A DNA stretch of 18,601 bases. It comes from Russula earlei. Its lineage: Eukaryota > Basidiomycota > Agaricomycetes > Russulales > Russulaceae. Shown piece after piece: positions 9,563-18,601 of the stretch. The notes beneath the pieces were generated by a model. It was not told the origin of the DNA, made no database searches, and saw only the letters and a program-made list of their open reading frames with translations. The stretch spans positions 1-18,601 of the forward strand of contig JAGFNK010000910.1 in NCBI GenBank assembly GCA_025769875.1. Reading direction: 5' to 3'. The stretch's first letter is position 1. Each line of letters begins with the position of its first letter. Made by a program: the position numbers and the translations under genes.

Positions 9563-12500
9563 TTAAGACAGCTGCGATAACTGACTGGGTGGGAAGTGCA
9601 GGATAACGGTGCGACCTCGTAAACATAGTACTAGACTAGACATGTATGAATCTTGACTATTCTGGCCTGCAAGACACGGGGACCCAACAGAGTCTCGTGG
9701 TAATGAGTGCCATGAGATTTTAAAGACCCACCCATCAATACTGCAATACAAACCATGTATCGCAATGGCACGGACTGATGTCCAGTCGCTCTCGAGGGTC
9801 TGGATGGCGGCACCAGTACTCGTGTCCCAGATCCGGACTGTGCGATCCGATGACCCAGAGACAATCCGGGTGCCGTCTGGCGAAAACGCGACGGCTGTGA
9901 CCCAATCTTTGTGGCCCTCGAGGGTCTTGACGGTGGCGCCAGTACTCGTGTCCCAGATCCGGACTGTGTGATCGTCTGACCCAGAGACAATCCGGGTGCC
10001 GTCTGGCGAAAACGCGACGGCTGAGACCGCAATCTTTGTGGCCCTCGAGGGTCTTGACGGTGGCGCCAGTACTCGTGTCCCAGATCCGGACTGTGTCATC
10101 CTCTGACCCGGAGACAATCCGGGTGCTGTCTGGCGAAAACGCGACAGCTTTGATCCAACCGTAGTGGCCCTTGAGGGTCTTGACAGTGGCGCCAGTACTC
10201 GTGTCCCAGATCCGGACTGTGCGATCCGAAGACCCAGAGACAATCCGGGTGCCGTCTGGCGAAAACGCGACTGCTGTGACCCAACCTATGTGGCCCTCGA
10301 GGGTCTTGACGGTGGCGCCAGTACTCGTGTCCCAGATCCGGACTGTGCGATCGTCTGACCCAGAGACAATCCGGGTGCCGTCTGGCGAGAACGCGACGGC
10401 TCTGACCCGCTCTTTGTGGCCCTCGAGGGTCTTGACGGCGGCGCCAGTACTCGTGTCCCAGATCCGAACTGTGTGATCCTGTGACCCAGAGACAATCCGG
10501 GTGCCGTCTGGCGAAAACGCGACGGCTCTGACCGAATTTTTGTGGCCTTCGAGGGTCTTGACGGTGGCGCCAGTACTCGTGTCCCAGATCCGGACTGTGT
10601 GATCGTCTGACCCAGAGACAATCCGGGTGCCGTCTGGCGAAAACGCGACGGCTGTGACCGAATATTTGTGGCCCTCGAGGGTCTTGACGGTGGCGCCAGT
10701 ACTCGTGTCCCAGATCCGGACTGTGCCATCCCAAGACCCAGAGACAATCCGGGTGCCGTCTGGCGAAAACGCGACGGCTTTGACCGAATCTTTGTGGCCC
10801 TCGAGGGTCTTGACCGTGGCGCCAGTACTCGTGTCCCAGATCCGGACTGTGTGATCGTCATGACCCAGAGACAATCCGGGTGCCGTCTGGCGAAAACGCG
10901 ACGGCTGATGACCGAATCTTTGTGGCCCTCGAGGGTCTTGACGGTGGCGCCAGTACTCGTGTCCCAGATCCGGACTGTGTGATCCGAAGACCCAGAGACA
11001 ATCCGGGTGCCGTCTGGCGAAAACGCGACGGCTGTGACCGAATCTTTGTGGCCCTCGAGGGTCTTGACGGTGGCGCCAGTACTCGTGTCCCAGATCCGGA
11101 CTGTGTGATCGTCTGACCCAGAGACAATCCGGGTGCCGTCTGGCGAAAACGCGACGGCTGTGACCGAATATTTGTGGCCCTCGAGGGTCTTGACGGTGGC
11201 GCCAGTACTCGTGTCCCAGATCCGGACTGTGTGATCCTAATGACCCAGAGACAATCCGGGTGCCGTCTGGCGAAAACGCGACGGCTAGGACCCAATCTTT
11301 GTGACCCTCCATCGCTCTCAGCTCCGCATTCCATGATTCTTCAATCCCATTCAAGACCGTAACAGATTCCTCCAAGTCTCCGCGGAAGTGTGCACGGATC
11401 TTGGATAACAGTGGGGCGAATGGAAGGGCAGAGTGGTAGACATGCAGGGCTGCAATGCTGATGGGATCAAAGAACTCAAGCGTAAACCGTTCGAGATCAT
11501 ACAGCATGTCAATGATGCCAATTGGAACCCTGACGTCGGCCAACATCTATAATCATGTCATGAACGGTCCACACCAAAATCAAGACAACAACTCACTGAT
11601 AATCTTTGTCTGGCAAGTTGCAGTGCCGGAATGGCCACATCGAGCGAGTCCATCAGACTCAGAGCCTCAACCCAGTACAAACTGTGATCGAAACAGAATA
11701 TTTTCAAGACGTCAAACAGCTCGTCCGATGGCAGCGAATTTGCCAAATGATCCGCCCAATGACGGCAGGCGTATTGCATCGCGAGCGGAATGTTTTCTTC
11801 AACTCTTTTTGACATATCTCCAATTTCGTTATTCAACTTTGAATAGTCTCCGATCTGGCACATATCCCGGTGAAGCCTGTTTAGTTTCTTCAGACAATCG
11901 ATGGCGAGATAGCCGTGGTGCAGTGAGGTATCAATTCGATATTCAGGCTCTTTGCAGCGGTTCGGATCAACGATAAAATCTGGGAAGGATGCATGCATCA
12001 CTTGCACAGCCCCAGGGTCCGAAGGAATGATGAGGATTGAATGCAATTGCTGGAGAATGCTTTTTATCGGAACATCTTTGCTTAGATCGTCGCAGAGCAA
12101 TGATGATATCGAATGTTCAGAGAGAGGGTTACAGAGTACAACAACACAACCAAGAACCCTTCGCAGGCGACCCAGTGTGTCTGGATGGGATGACGATGGT
12201 GGAAATGCATTATGCAAGACAGTGAGGTACAGCCGGTCTAGATGGTGATAAGGAGACTGATTCGACTGCTCAGGGATTTGTGAGGCAGCGACCAGGTCAC
12301 GGAGCTGTCCCCACGGGTTTAGGACATTGCGGTCTTCGATAAATCGAACTGCGGTGGCAGCAAAGATAAACAATCCACCTGACAGTTGGACGAGTGTGCT
12401 GACATCGTCGCGAGTAAACCAATCACGTCCTCGGAGGCCATGGTCGCGGGATCCAACATGAGTGAGCTCATGCAACAAGAAGACTTCGATGTCATGGTCT

Positions 12501-14143
12501 ACAGACAGTTTTGGAATCTCGTGATGGAAGAGCGCATGTGTATGTGACTGGAGATGACGAGGGAGGGATGGCACGTGCAAGTTAGGCTCGGGTCGACTTG
12601 TGAGGAAAATGGAGAACGGAAGGCGTTCAATGTGGGCCGAAAGCACCGATACGATGAATGAGGTCGCGTCATCATCTTTGCACTCATCGAGGGCATCTAA
12701 CACGATGACAGCCGGTGATGGAAATGCTTGCCCCGTATTGATGGACTTTTCGATCGGTTCGATGATGAGCTTGAGCAATTGGTTTGATGGATCAGAATAC
12801 CAGATGTCTGGATTAGCTTTGAACGCCTCTTGCATAAAACGCGCGAGTGGTTGGTGGAACGTCGTGCCCAGTTGGTGAGCAATTGAGCTGAATACAAGCT
12901 TTGGATTGTTTCGCTCGCTATCGTTATTTGAGAAGAAGAAACTCGCGGCAAGCCAACCGTTCCTGTCACAATACTCGGCAACGCTCTGTGCGATGGTGGA
13001 CTTGCCGGTACCGGCCACACCAGACAACCAGAAGATGCGGCGCCTGTTTGGGTTGACGTGAATAGGATCAACCGGAGCAGTGACGGGGCGTTGTTTTTGT
13101 ATAGCCTCGGTCGAGTCATTGATCCATTGATAGACGGTGGTCAACAGAGCCTCGCGTGTGCCTTTGAAACACGCATGCCTCTTTCTCTCATCAAGACAAT
13201 TAAAGCGTGCCTTGTGAGCTCGAGGAAAGTTGGATAGATCATCGTGAACTAAGACCAAGGTTGAATAATTTTCAGCGTGCTGTAACAAATTTTCTCACCT
13301 CGGACATCATGGAATGTTTGCTAGGTGACCTATCAGTCAAAAATATACAATTGGTCATAATGAGATAAACTCACCACCCCCTCCTGAACAACGCGCTGAA
13401 CCTCCCGAACCTCGCGCCGAATTTCCTGAGAAATTCAGATGAACGAGACACATCTGGTATTTCGGAGAATGACGCACAATGCCTTGGATTTGGAGGCTCA
13501 CGACCCCTTCAGCCTAGACTCGCGAAGATATCAGAACGGATCAAGCCGTATGACGAAGGAGGAGGAAACTTGCAAGAAAGTCTTCGATGAGGCCCGTGAT
13601 CGCTTTTATCTTGCCCTGAATGGATGCCGCATCTTCTCTACTACGGAGGAATTCGGGTCAACCTTCCACGCGACGCGATCGTTTGCAGGTCATCCGTGAT
13701 GGCTTCGAGAGACCTGAATCGGGATCAGGATCAGCTCGCCACGATTTGAGAGCGAGGCAGAAGAATGATCACTCGGAAAACCTTGCAACGAAATCGACGA
13801 CAGATTCCGGGATATCTTGTTTGCCTTTGAGCGGCCTGAAAACGGATTGTTCCAGGGTGTTCACGCGGCCGATCAGCTCGTCGATGTCGTCGATGTTGTT
13901 GGTCGTGGTCTGGGGTATGACGATATCAGATCATTTCTCGGCTGTCGGGGTGGGATAGATTACCTGGACGATGTCGACGACTTGAAGTAGTCCAATCAGG
14001 GTTCCCTTGACGATAGGTCCTGCTGGAGGAGGAATCGCACTTGCGGCCTCCTTAAGGACGGAGAGCGAGACGATTAATCCGGCAACGGCAGTCGAGCGCA
14101 CATTTTCTGCCCTCCTTTTTCCTGCACGTTTAGAGGTCGGCAT
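9563..14143 (-). CDS. NACHT-WD40 NLR-like receptor with 12 near-identical WD40 repeats
   Basis: A STAND/NLR-type NTPase receptor, probably cytosolic. Exon 1 (14143-13964) and exon 2 (13909-13782) encode a helical N-terminal domain with VLKEAASAIPPPAGPIVKG. A short exon (13425-13375) encodes a charged helix, EIRREVREVQRVVQEGV. The main exon (13279-11597) carries the NACHT: Walker A GVAGTGKST (13021-12995), Walker B VIVLDALDEC, sensor FLTSRPEP, then winged-helix and helical repeats ending LDVAIPALQLARQRL. A clean 50-bp intron (11596-11547) precedes LEFFDPIS and the WD40 array; the tail to 9563 (RGRTVILHF) looks like a closing blade. The start ATG sits in a pyrimidine-rich leader. Problems: a 1-bp shift near 13650 before FLRSREDAASIQG, unclear exon borders at 13600-13426, and four +1 insertions in the array. 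Three of them cancel in frame; the fourth, near 10025, would scramble the last two repeats. By family, the WD40 domain senses and the N-terminal domain executes. Confidence 0.85.
9783..11312 (-). repeat. WD40 tandem array, 12 units of 126 bp
   Basis: Each unit encodes 42 residues built on AVAFSPDGTRIVSGS and TVRIWDTSTGA.VKTLEGH. Units are nearly identical at the DNA level, synonymous sites included, so the array expanded recently or is homogenised by recombination. Differences cluster in two windows: GH-x-x-x-V-x-AV and SGS-x-D-x-T. Reading 5' to 3' in the gene, the first window is KDW/L, KYS/T, KDS/T, KDS(shifted), KDS/K, KYS/T, KNS/R, KER/R, IGW/T, YGW/K (with I for V), KD(shifted)/S, KDW/T. 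The second is (shifted), D-H, S-H, D-H(shifted), W-G, D-H, Q-H, D-R, S-R, E-D, D-H, S-R. All three minus frames stay open through most of the array. Confidence 0.95.
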
Positions 14144-14672
14144 GGGATGTGATAGTAGTAGTAGTTGGGATGTTGCAAGGACAGGGATACTCGGATATCC
14201 GATAAGTCGGCGATAGCCGAGCCAGATAACACAACCCATTTGGAGAAATCTATGTATGTGGATTTGATTCATTGACGATACCTTGCAAACTTACAAAGAG
14301 CAATAAACGACGATTACAACACAGATAGCCAACTATGAGACGAGAAAACAAATACCACAAGAGTAAAGGGCTCTCTACCCCCAGGGCGGACAAAAAAACA
14401 AACAATTTACAGGACCGGGGTAATGGTAGTCGTTCAAAAGGCCCAACGCAAAGCAGATACCACAGCAAGCAGCACGATATGCCTAGGTGACACAGAGGGA
14501 CAAGGGCAGAGTGATACAAGAAGGGCGTGGATGGAACAAACATTTCATGAGCCGGATTGTTGCAAAGATGTGGCTGGCTGACGCGTGAGCCCAGAGGTTC
14601 TGGTTCCTACCATCAGATATCGTGGACTTAAAGGATCCGGATCCATAGGAAGACCCACCATGTGTAACCGGG
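14144..14672 (-). promoter_or_regulatory. Probable upstream region of the NACHT-WD40 gene
   Basis: This is the only space between the end of transcription factor copy B (14673) and the receptor start (14143), so it should hold the receptor promoter and the 3' end of the factor gene. Directly upstream of the ATG, the minus strand has a pyrimidine/A-rich leader with repeated ACT units (14150-14166), typical of fungal 5' leaders. No convincing TATA box or binding-site cluster was found, and no reading frame here looks coding. Confidence 0.4.
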
Positions 14673-15169
14673 TCAAGCGTGAAGTCCTTCTGCAGGCTGT
14701 TGCAAGTTCTGATACGTATTCATGCCATTTCCGATCATGTTCATGTGATCTTGAATCGCCTCTTCTGCCGGCCAAAAGAACCTGCGAGTGTTCAAATGTC
14801 AACCCAAGTCTGGTCGAGAGGATGTAAAGACAAGCGTGTGCTCACCCTGGCATCATCATATTCTGCCACCAGGTCGGGTTTTGAATCGCTTGCATAGTCG
14901 CGAGCAAGTCATCGTTCCCAGGCGTGGTGATCGTGTCAAACGTGAAGTCCATCAGGTCATCAGGTTGGCCTGCGACACCAAACATGAAATCTGGTGGCTG
15001 TTCCTAGGACGTAGTTTCCTGGTCCTTCCGTCGAAACTGCATTCGTGAAATTGGGCGGAGCCGTCGCCCCGCTATTCTGTGGCACGGACTGATGCAAATC
15101 CGGGGCGCCCGCGTTGCTACTGACACCCTGACTGATAGTGACGACGAGGTTGTGTTCTGCGGCGGGGGG

Positions 15170-15240
15170 CCGGTTGCTGCTGCTGTCGTTGTTGCTGTTG
15201 CTGTGGCGGTTGTGGTTGTGATGGTTGTGGTGGTTGCTGG
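15170..15240. repeat. Imperfect trinucleotide run (Gln-coding)
   Basis: GTTGCTGCTG-type triplets (CAG/CAA on the minus strand) encode the glutamine run in the low-complexity linker of the copy B transcription factor. The frame that carries the upstream Pro/Gln stretch ends at 15117, while a different frame carries the coding-like text downstream. A slippage frameshift therefore probably lies within or beside this run. Confidence 0.7.
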
Positions 15241-15489
15241 TACCTTGGCGTACTCGAACCGGTCTGCATCTGCTGTGGTGGTGGTCCCTGTTGAGGCATA
15301 CGTCCTTGGGCCGTGCCGTCGCGTTTATGTTTCGCCAGTAAGCTTGCCAGGAAGCGCGAGTACAACTTTGGTGTGTGGCGCTCATCAATTGCAATTTGGG
15401 GAGACCCGATCGTGGCAATGAGGCGTTCGATCACTTGGTAGACCTCTGTTTCAAGCCCGGGGGTGATAAACCTTGAAGCATTCTGGGCG

Positions 15490-18400
15490 TAGAAGCTACA
15501 GCAGATGTAAGTCAGAAACTCCGACCAAGGCCACGGGGGCGATAGAAGGCGGGACGGCATACCTTGAGCATGAACGCCGAGGCGAACGCGGCAAATACGA
15601 AATAACCTATCTCAACATTAGTCTTGCTCAGAGCAAAGTGGCCCAGAGTTTCACGCACCATCTGGTGCAAAACGTATGTAACCTGTTGGGACCAAGGAAT
15701 CGACGAAGAACCGTGACGACGGTCTTGGCGCTCTCCAGGCTCTTGAAGAATACCGGTGTCATATCAATTTTGGCCGACAATGCACCATAGTGTGAAATCT
15801 CTCACCCTTGTGAAGAAGACCTCGTCATCGGCTTCAAGGCCCCGTTGGAAAGCATTTTGGAACCCGAAAGAGAACATGACCAGCCTCGCATAATTGGTGT
15901 AGCTGTAATGCGAAAGAAACACAGGTGAGCCGGTGAACAGGTAAAGTAAATGCCAGAAGGCATACAATGGAAGAAGCTTGACGCGGAACTCGCAGGCGGC
16001 GTCTGTAATGTAGGAAGATCGAGGGCGACGTCAGACAAGTCCGAGATAGCCGAAACGACGGGTGCCACCCACCGGAGTGGTCCGAATCCCATTCGAAGCG
16101 CTCTGCCCACTCCTGACTGGCAGTTGGTCAATAGCCGATCATGCTCCAGAGTCACTGCCCGGAAGTCGTTTGAGCGATTCAGGCTATTGGGTACAGTGGG
16201 ATCCGAGACCAGTTCTTGGTGGAATTTGTTGACAATCCAGAACAGCGATGTGTAAGTGATTATGTGCATGTCCAAGTTTACAAATGTTAGTGGAAGGGAG
16301 GATGGGGAGGAGCGGAACACAACATACAGGGTGGCTGTTCAGGGAGGACTTGTACCATTCAAGAGATTTACACATGATGAAGATACCGATGATTACCAAG
16401 GAGGGAGAAAGTCAACGAGAAGAAAAAACGTACAAATCCTTGATGGCTTGCCAAACTGCGTAGCGGTTGACTTGTCGATGGTAAAACAGATTATCCATAT
16501 CCAGGTGCGGTTCAACATCTCCAGCTCCTGCTGCTCTGTGATTGGCTTCTTCGGAGGCAGGATATGTAAATTCAGATCTGTCGCAATTCTAGCGCTACAG
16601 AGTTCAAGTCAGCTTGGACCATGACACGTGCAAGATCCACACACCAAATGGTGAGACCGGTGTACAACTACGATCTTCTTCCCACCGGCGGGCGGGCACA
16701 GCATAGATGCTCAAGAGAATATATGCTTGACACAGCTCAACAAATTTCCATCCATCAATCAGTGCATTGGCTGCTGCCGTCTTGGAAAAGTGCATGGCGA
16801 TCGGGTACATTTCGCACTTTTCCGAGCAGCGTAATGAGATTGCGAAGACTATATGAGGAATATGGCAGGTGAATACATGGACGTTGCTGGAGGGGGGGTT
16901 TGACAACCAAGAGTGAATAAGAATGGACACCGGGAAAATGTCAGGGCGGGCGTGTGTAATTTGGGCTCAAGCAGTGAGATGAACGGCTGCGATTCCAGAT
17001 ATTAATGAGCGTTCCTACACACAAATGTCCAAACGTACATTAATCCGCGTATGGAAGCTGGCCAAGGCGAGGTCGGCGTGAATGCGACAATCATGAAAAA
17101 AGAACTCACATCACATTTCTCCATTTCATCAGGTGTCAGCCTATGCACCAAAATGTCCTGTGGATTCGTCTTGTCGATTAATGGCTTGTGCAGACTGAGA
17201 TTCATGGATGGGCCTGGCATGAAATACGACTTCTGGCGATAGACTATCAACAATGCGAAAGAACCAAAAGCAACACATCAATTAAGAAAACGTTCTATGC
17301 TGACAAGAATATTCTTTTCGTCGTCGTCCGCCGCGCCATTTTCCTTGCGGGTCTTCTCCAGTGCAGTACTTGTGGAATTCCTCGATGTACTGATCGCAAG
17401 GTTTGCAAGGAGCCCGATGGGAACAGCATCGTCTGGATATGGATCAATGTCTGATTCTATGAGGGTGTTGGGCGACACTGGTACATCTTCCGAGCCTGAC
17501 GAGGGAGGGCGTTGTTGAGCGCGTTTCTGGAACGCCGGCTCTTCGTCGGATTCATCCGATTGGCCGGCGACTTTTACGGCACGCGTGTCGAGGTGAAACG
17601 GATTCGCGGTGGGGGCAGAGTGGGCAGGTGAGCGAACGGAGGACCGTAGCCGGTCGAGCCACGCGATCACATTCTGCCGGTGTTGATCGTTTGAAGATGT
17701 TGCATTGCGGTATGCCTCGATGGAGAGAGTAGTGGCCAGATATGGGTTGTGGAGCTGATGTGACGAGGTCGAATTGAGCGCCGAAATCTTGATAGGATGT
17801 GGGAGAGTGGACGCACCTGCTTTACGAGGGAATCAATAAGTTCGTCCTTCTGTTTCATCTGGGCAAGAAGATATTCGCGTTTACTAAAGGGCGAAAATGA
17901 GCATTCATCGTCATCGGAGGAGGAAACAGAAACCGAGGGAGCGCGGGAATGGGCAGAGTTTGGCATTTTGGGAGAAGGTGCGATGGAAAGGGGAAAGGTA
18001 GACAGGTTTTAAAGCGCATGACGTAAAAATGGACGCCATTACCATTAGGCGGGAGAGGACTCACTTTGGGGCATTCCTGGGTTTTCGGCCTTCGACAATA
18101 CAGTTGTGCTTGCCAGATCTGCAACGCTTGCACACGTTCTCCCCAGGAGGAAAATAGCATTTCATCTGATCGGCACACAGGATCGAGGTGCCAAGGATAA
18201 AAGGATGATCGGGATTCGTTATTGGTGTTCGCAGAGGAAGCGGAACATCAGCGCCATTCTGTCATCGCATCAGTTGGGGGGGGAGGGGGGGGGGAGAGTA
18301 CGCAACTTGAGGTGTTTGCAATAGGTACACGCTCCGGGGCTGAGTTAGCAGCGAGGATACAGAGAGGCAAGCAGACACGGAACCACGGAACCAGGATTAG

Positions 18401-18601
18401 GAGAGTCCGAGAAGCCAGATTTGAGGGTGGGCGCAAGTCGGAAGTAAAAATGCAGAGCAATGGTCGTTCGGTGGATAAAGAAAATTCCAAGAGCAAGAAG
18501 CAAGAAGAAAAATTGAGGCATGAAAATAAAAGTAAAGAGATCAGAGAATAGAGAAAGTTGCGGGTACAAAATGGTGAAGCACATAGAGTCGATTGGTATT
18601 C
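15490..18601. repeat. Segmental duplication, copy 2
   Basis: Direct copy of 1-3157, slightly shorter (3112 bp) because of small net deletions. The offset is 15489 bp at the left end and 15444 bp at the right. Homology reaches both limits that can be compared, so the true unit is longer than seen; 14673-15489 would pair with sequence left of the window. Confidence 0.97.
18274..18297. repeat. Poly-G tract in the zinc-cluster intron, expanded relative to copy A
   Basis: Two G runs (8 and 10 G separated by A) lie in the intron that splits the zinc cluster of copy B. The matching place in copy A (about 2852-2861) has a single run. On the transcribed strand this is a poly-C stretch just downstream of the mutated donor. 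It is a likely slippage site and also a place where sequencing is unreliable. Confidence 0.75.

Larger units (their letters stand above)
14673..18601 (-). pseudogene. Zn2Cys6 fungal-specific transcription factor, copy B (5' end outside window)
   Basis: Same family as the gene at 1-3900, with the 3' end present. Zinc cluster: first half CTYCKHLK (about 18329-18306), second half in exon 18165-18065 (MKCYFPPGENVC, C-x2-C-x6-C), reading on through EGRKPRNAP. Then exons 17883-17817 (KREYLLAQMKQKDELIDSLVKQ), 17754-17305, 17243-17110, the fungal_trans domain (16990-15800), a Pro/Gln-rich region (15350-15170) and a C-terminal block with DDLMDFTF and NPTWWQNMMMPG, ending TGA at 14675-14673. Lesions: the intron donor after CTYC is GT changed to TT (18305-18306), with Arg to His beside it; 25 bp lost near 16270 removes an intron acceptor; 10 bp lost near 16440; 4 bp lost near 16667; +1 near 16540; shifts near 15474, in the Gln run, and near 14990. 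The coil exon intact here is broken in copy A. Confidence 0.83.

Noticed and set aside
9783..11312. Regular 126-bp repeat as a CRISPR or satellite array
   Set aside because: Each unit translates to a canonical WD40 blade in frame with the upstream NACHT exon, and there are no unique spacers.
9765..11362. Several plus-strand frames opposite the WD40 array
   Set aside because: They are antisense copies of the repeat, kept open by unit length and codon content; they show no family resemblance.
1..18601. All frameshifts explained by sequencing error
   Set aside because: Not fully excluded, but the 1.7-kb NACHT exon and the large F-box exons are open, while the factor copies also carry substitution stops, a lost donor and 4-25 bp deletions that random single-base errors do not explain.

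Overview
The window comes from a basidiomycete fungus, most likely an Agaricomycete. The evidence is short GT..AG introns (about 50-95 bp) and gene families typical of that group: a Zn2Cys6 regulator with a split zinc cluster, an F-box protein with a repeat-like C-terminal half, a C2H2 finger with YC-x2-C spacing, and a NACHT-WD40 (NLR-like) receptor. The species was not identified.

Layout, left to right. (1) 1 to about 3900, minus strand: copy A of a Zn2Cys6 / fungal-specific transcription factor gene, its 3' end cut by the window edge. It is full of frameshifts and has two TGA stops. (2) 4134-5030, plus strand: a relic resembling the C-terminal membrane region of GPI13/PIG-O (GPI ethanolamine phosphate transferase 3). 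(3) 5513-7322, minus: a multi-exon F-box gene, mostly open but with damaged ends. (4) 7410-7623, minus: a short C2H2 zinc-finger relic. (5) about 8163-8940, plus: a second, diverged GPI13-like relic. (6) 9563-14143, minus: an NLR-type gene with an N-terminal helical domain, a NACHT NTPase and an array of 12 nearly identical 42-residue WD40 repeats. (7) 14673-18601, minus: copy B of the transcription factor gene, its 5' end cut by the right edge.

Positions 1-3157 and 15490-18601 are direct copies of one another, so the window covers roughly one period (about 15.5 kb) of a segmental duplication, or a junction of two haplotypes. The two factor copies carry different disabling lesions, and many of their differences are CpG to TpG/CpA changes.

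The most interesting element is the NACHT-WD40 gene. Its repeats are almost identical except at about seven codons, the pattern known from fungal allorecognition/immune receptors of the HET-E/HNWD type. All four 1-bp insertions in the array lie exactly in those variable windows. The genes do not form a pathway; the region reads as a duplicated, decaying accessory locus around a fast-evolving receptor. Single-base indels occur in nearly every gene, so sequencing or consensus error must be excluded before individual frameshifts are trusted. The 1.7-kb NACHT exon and the two large F-box exons are fully open, however, which argues against a uniformly high error rate.
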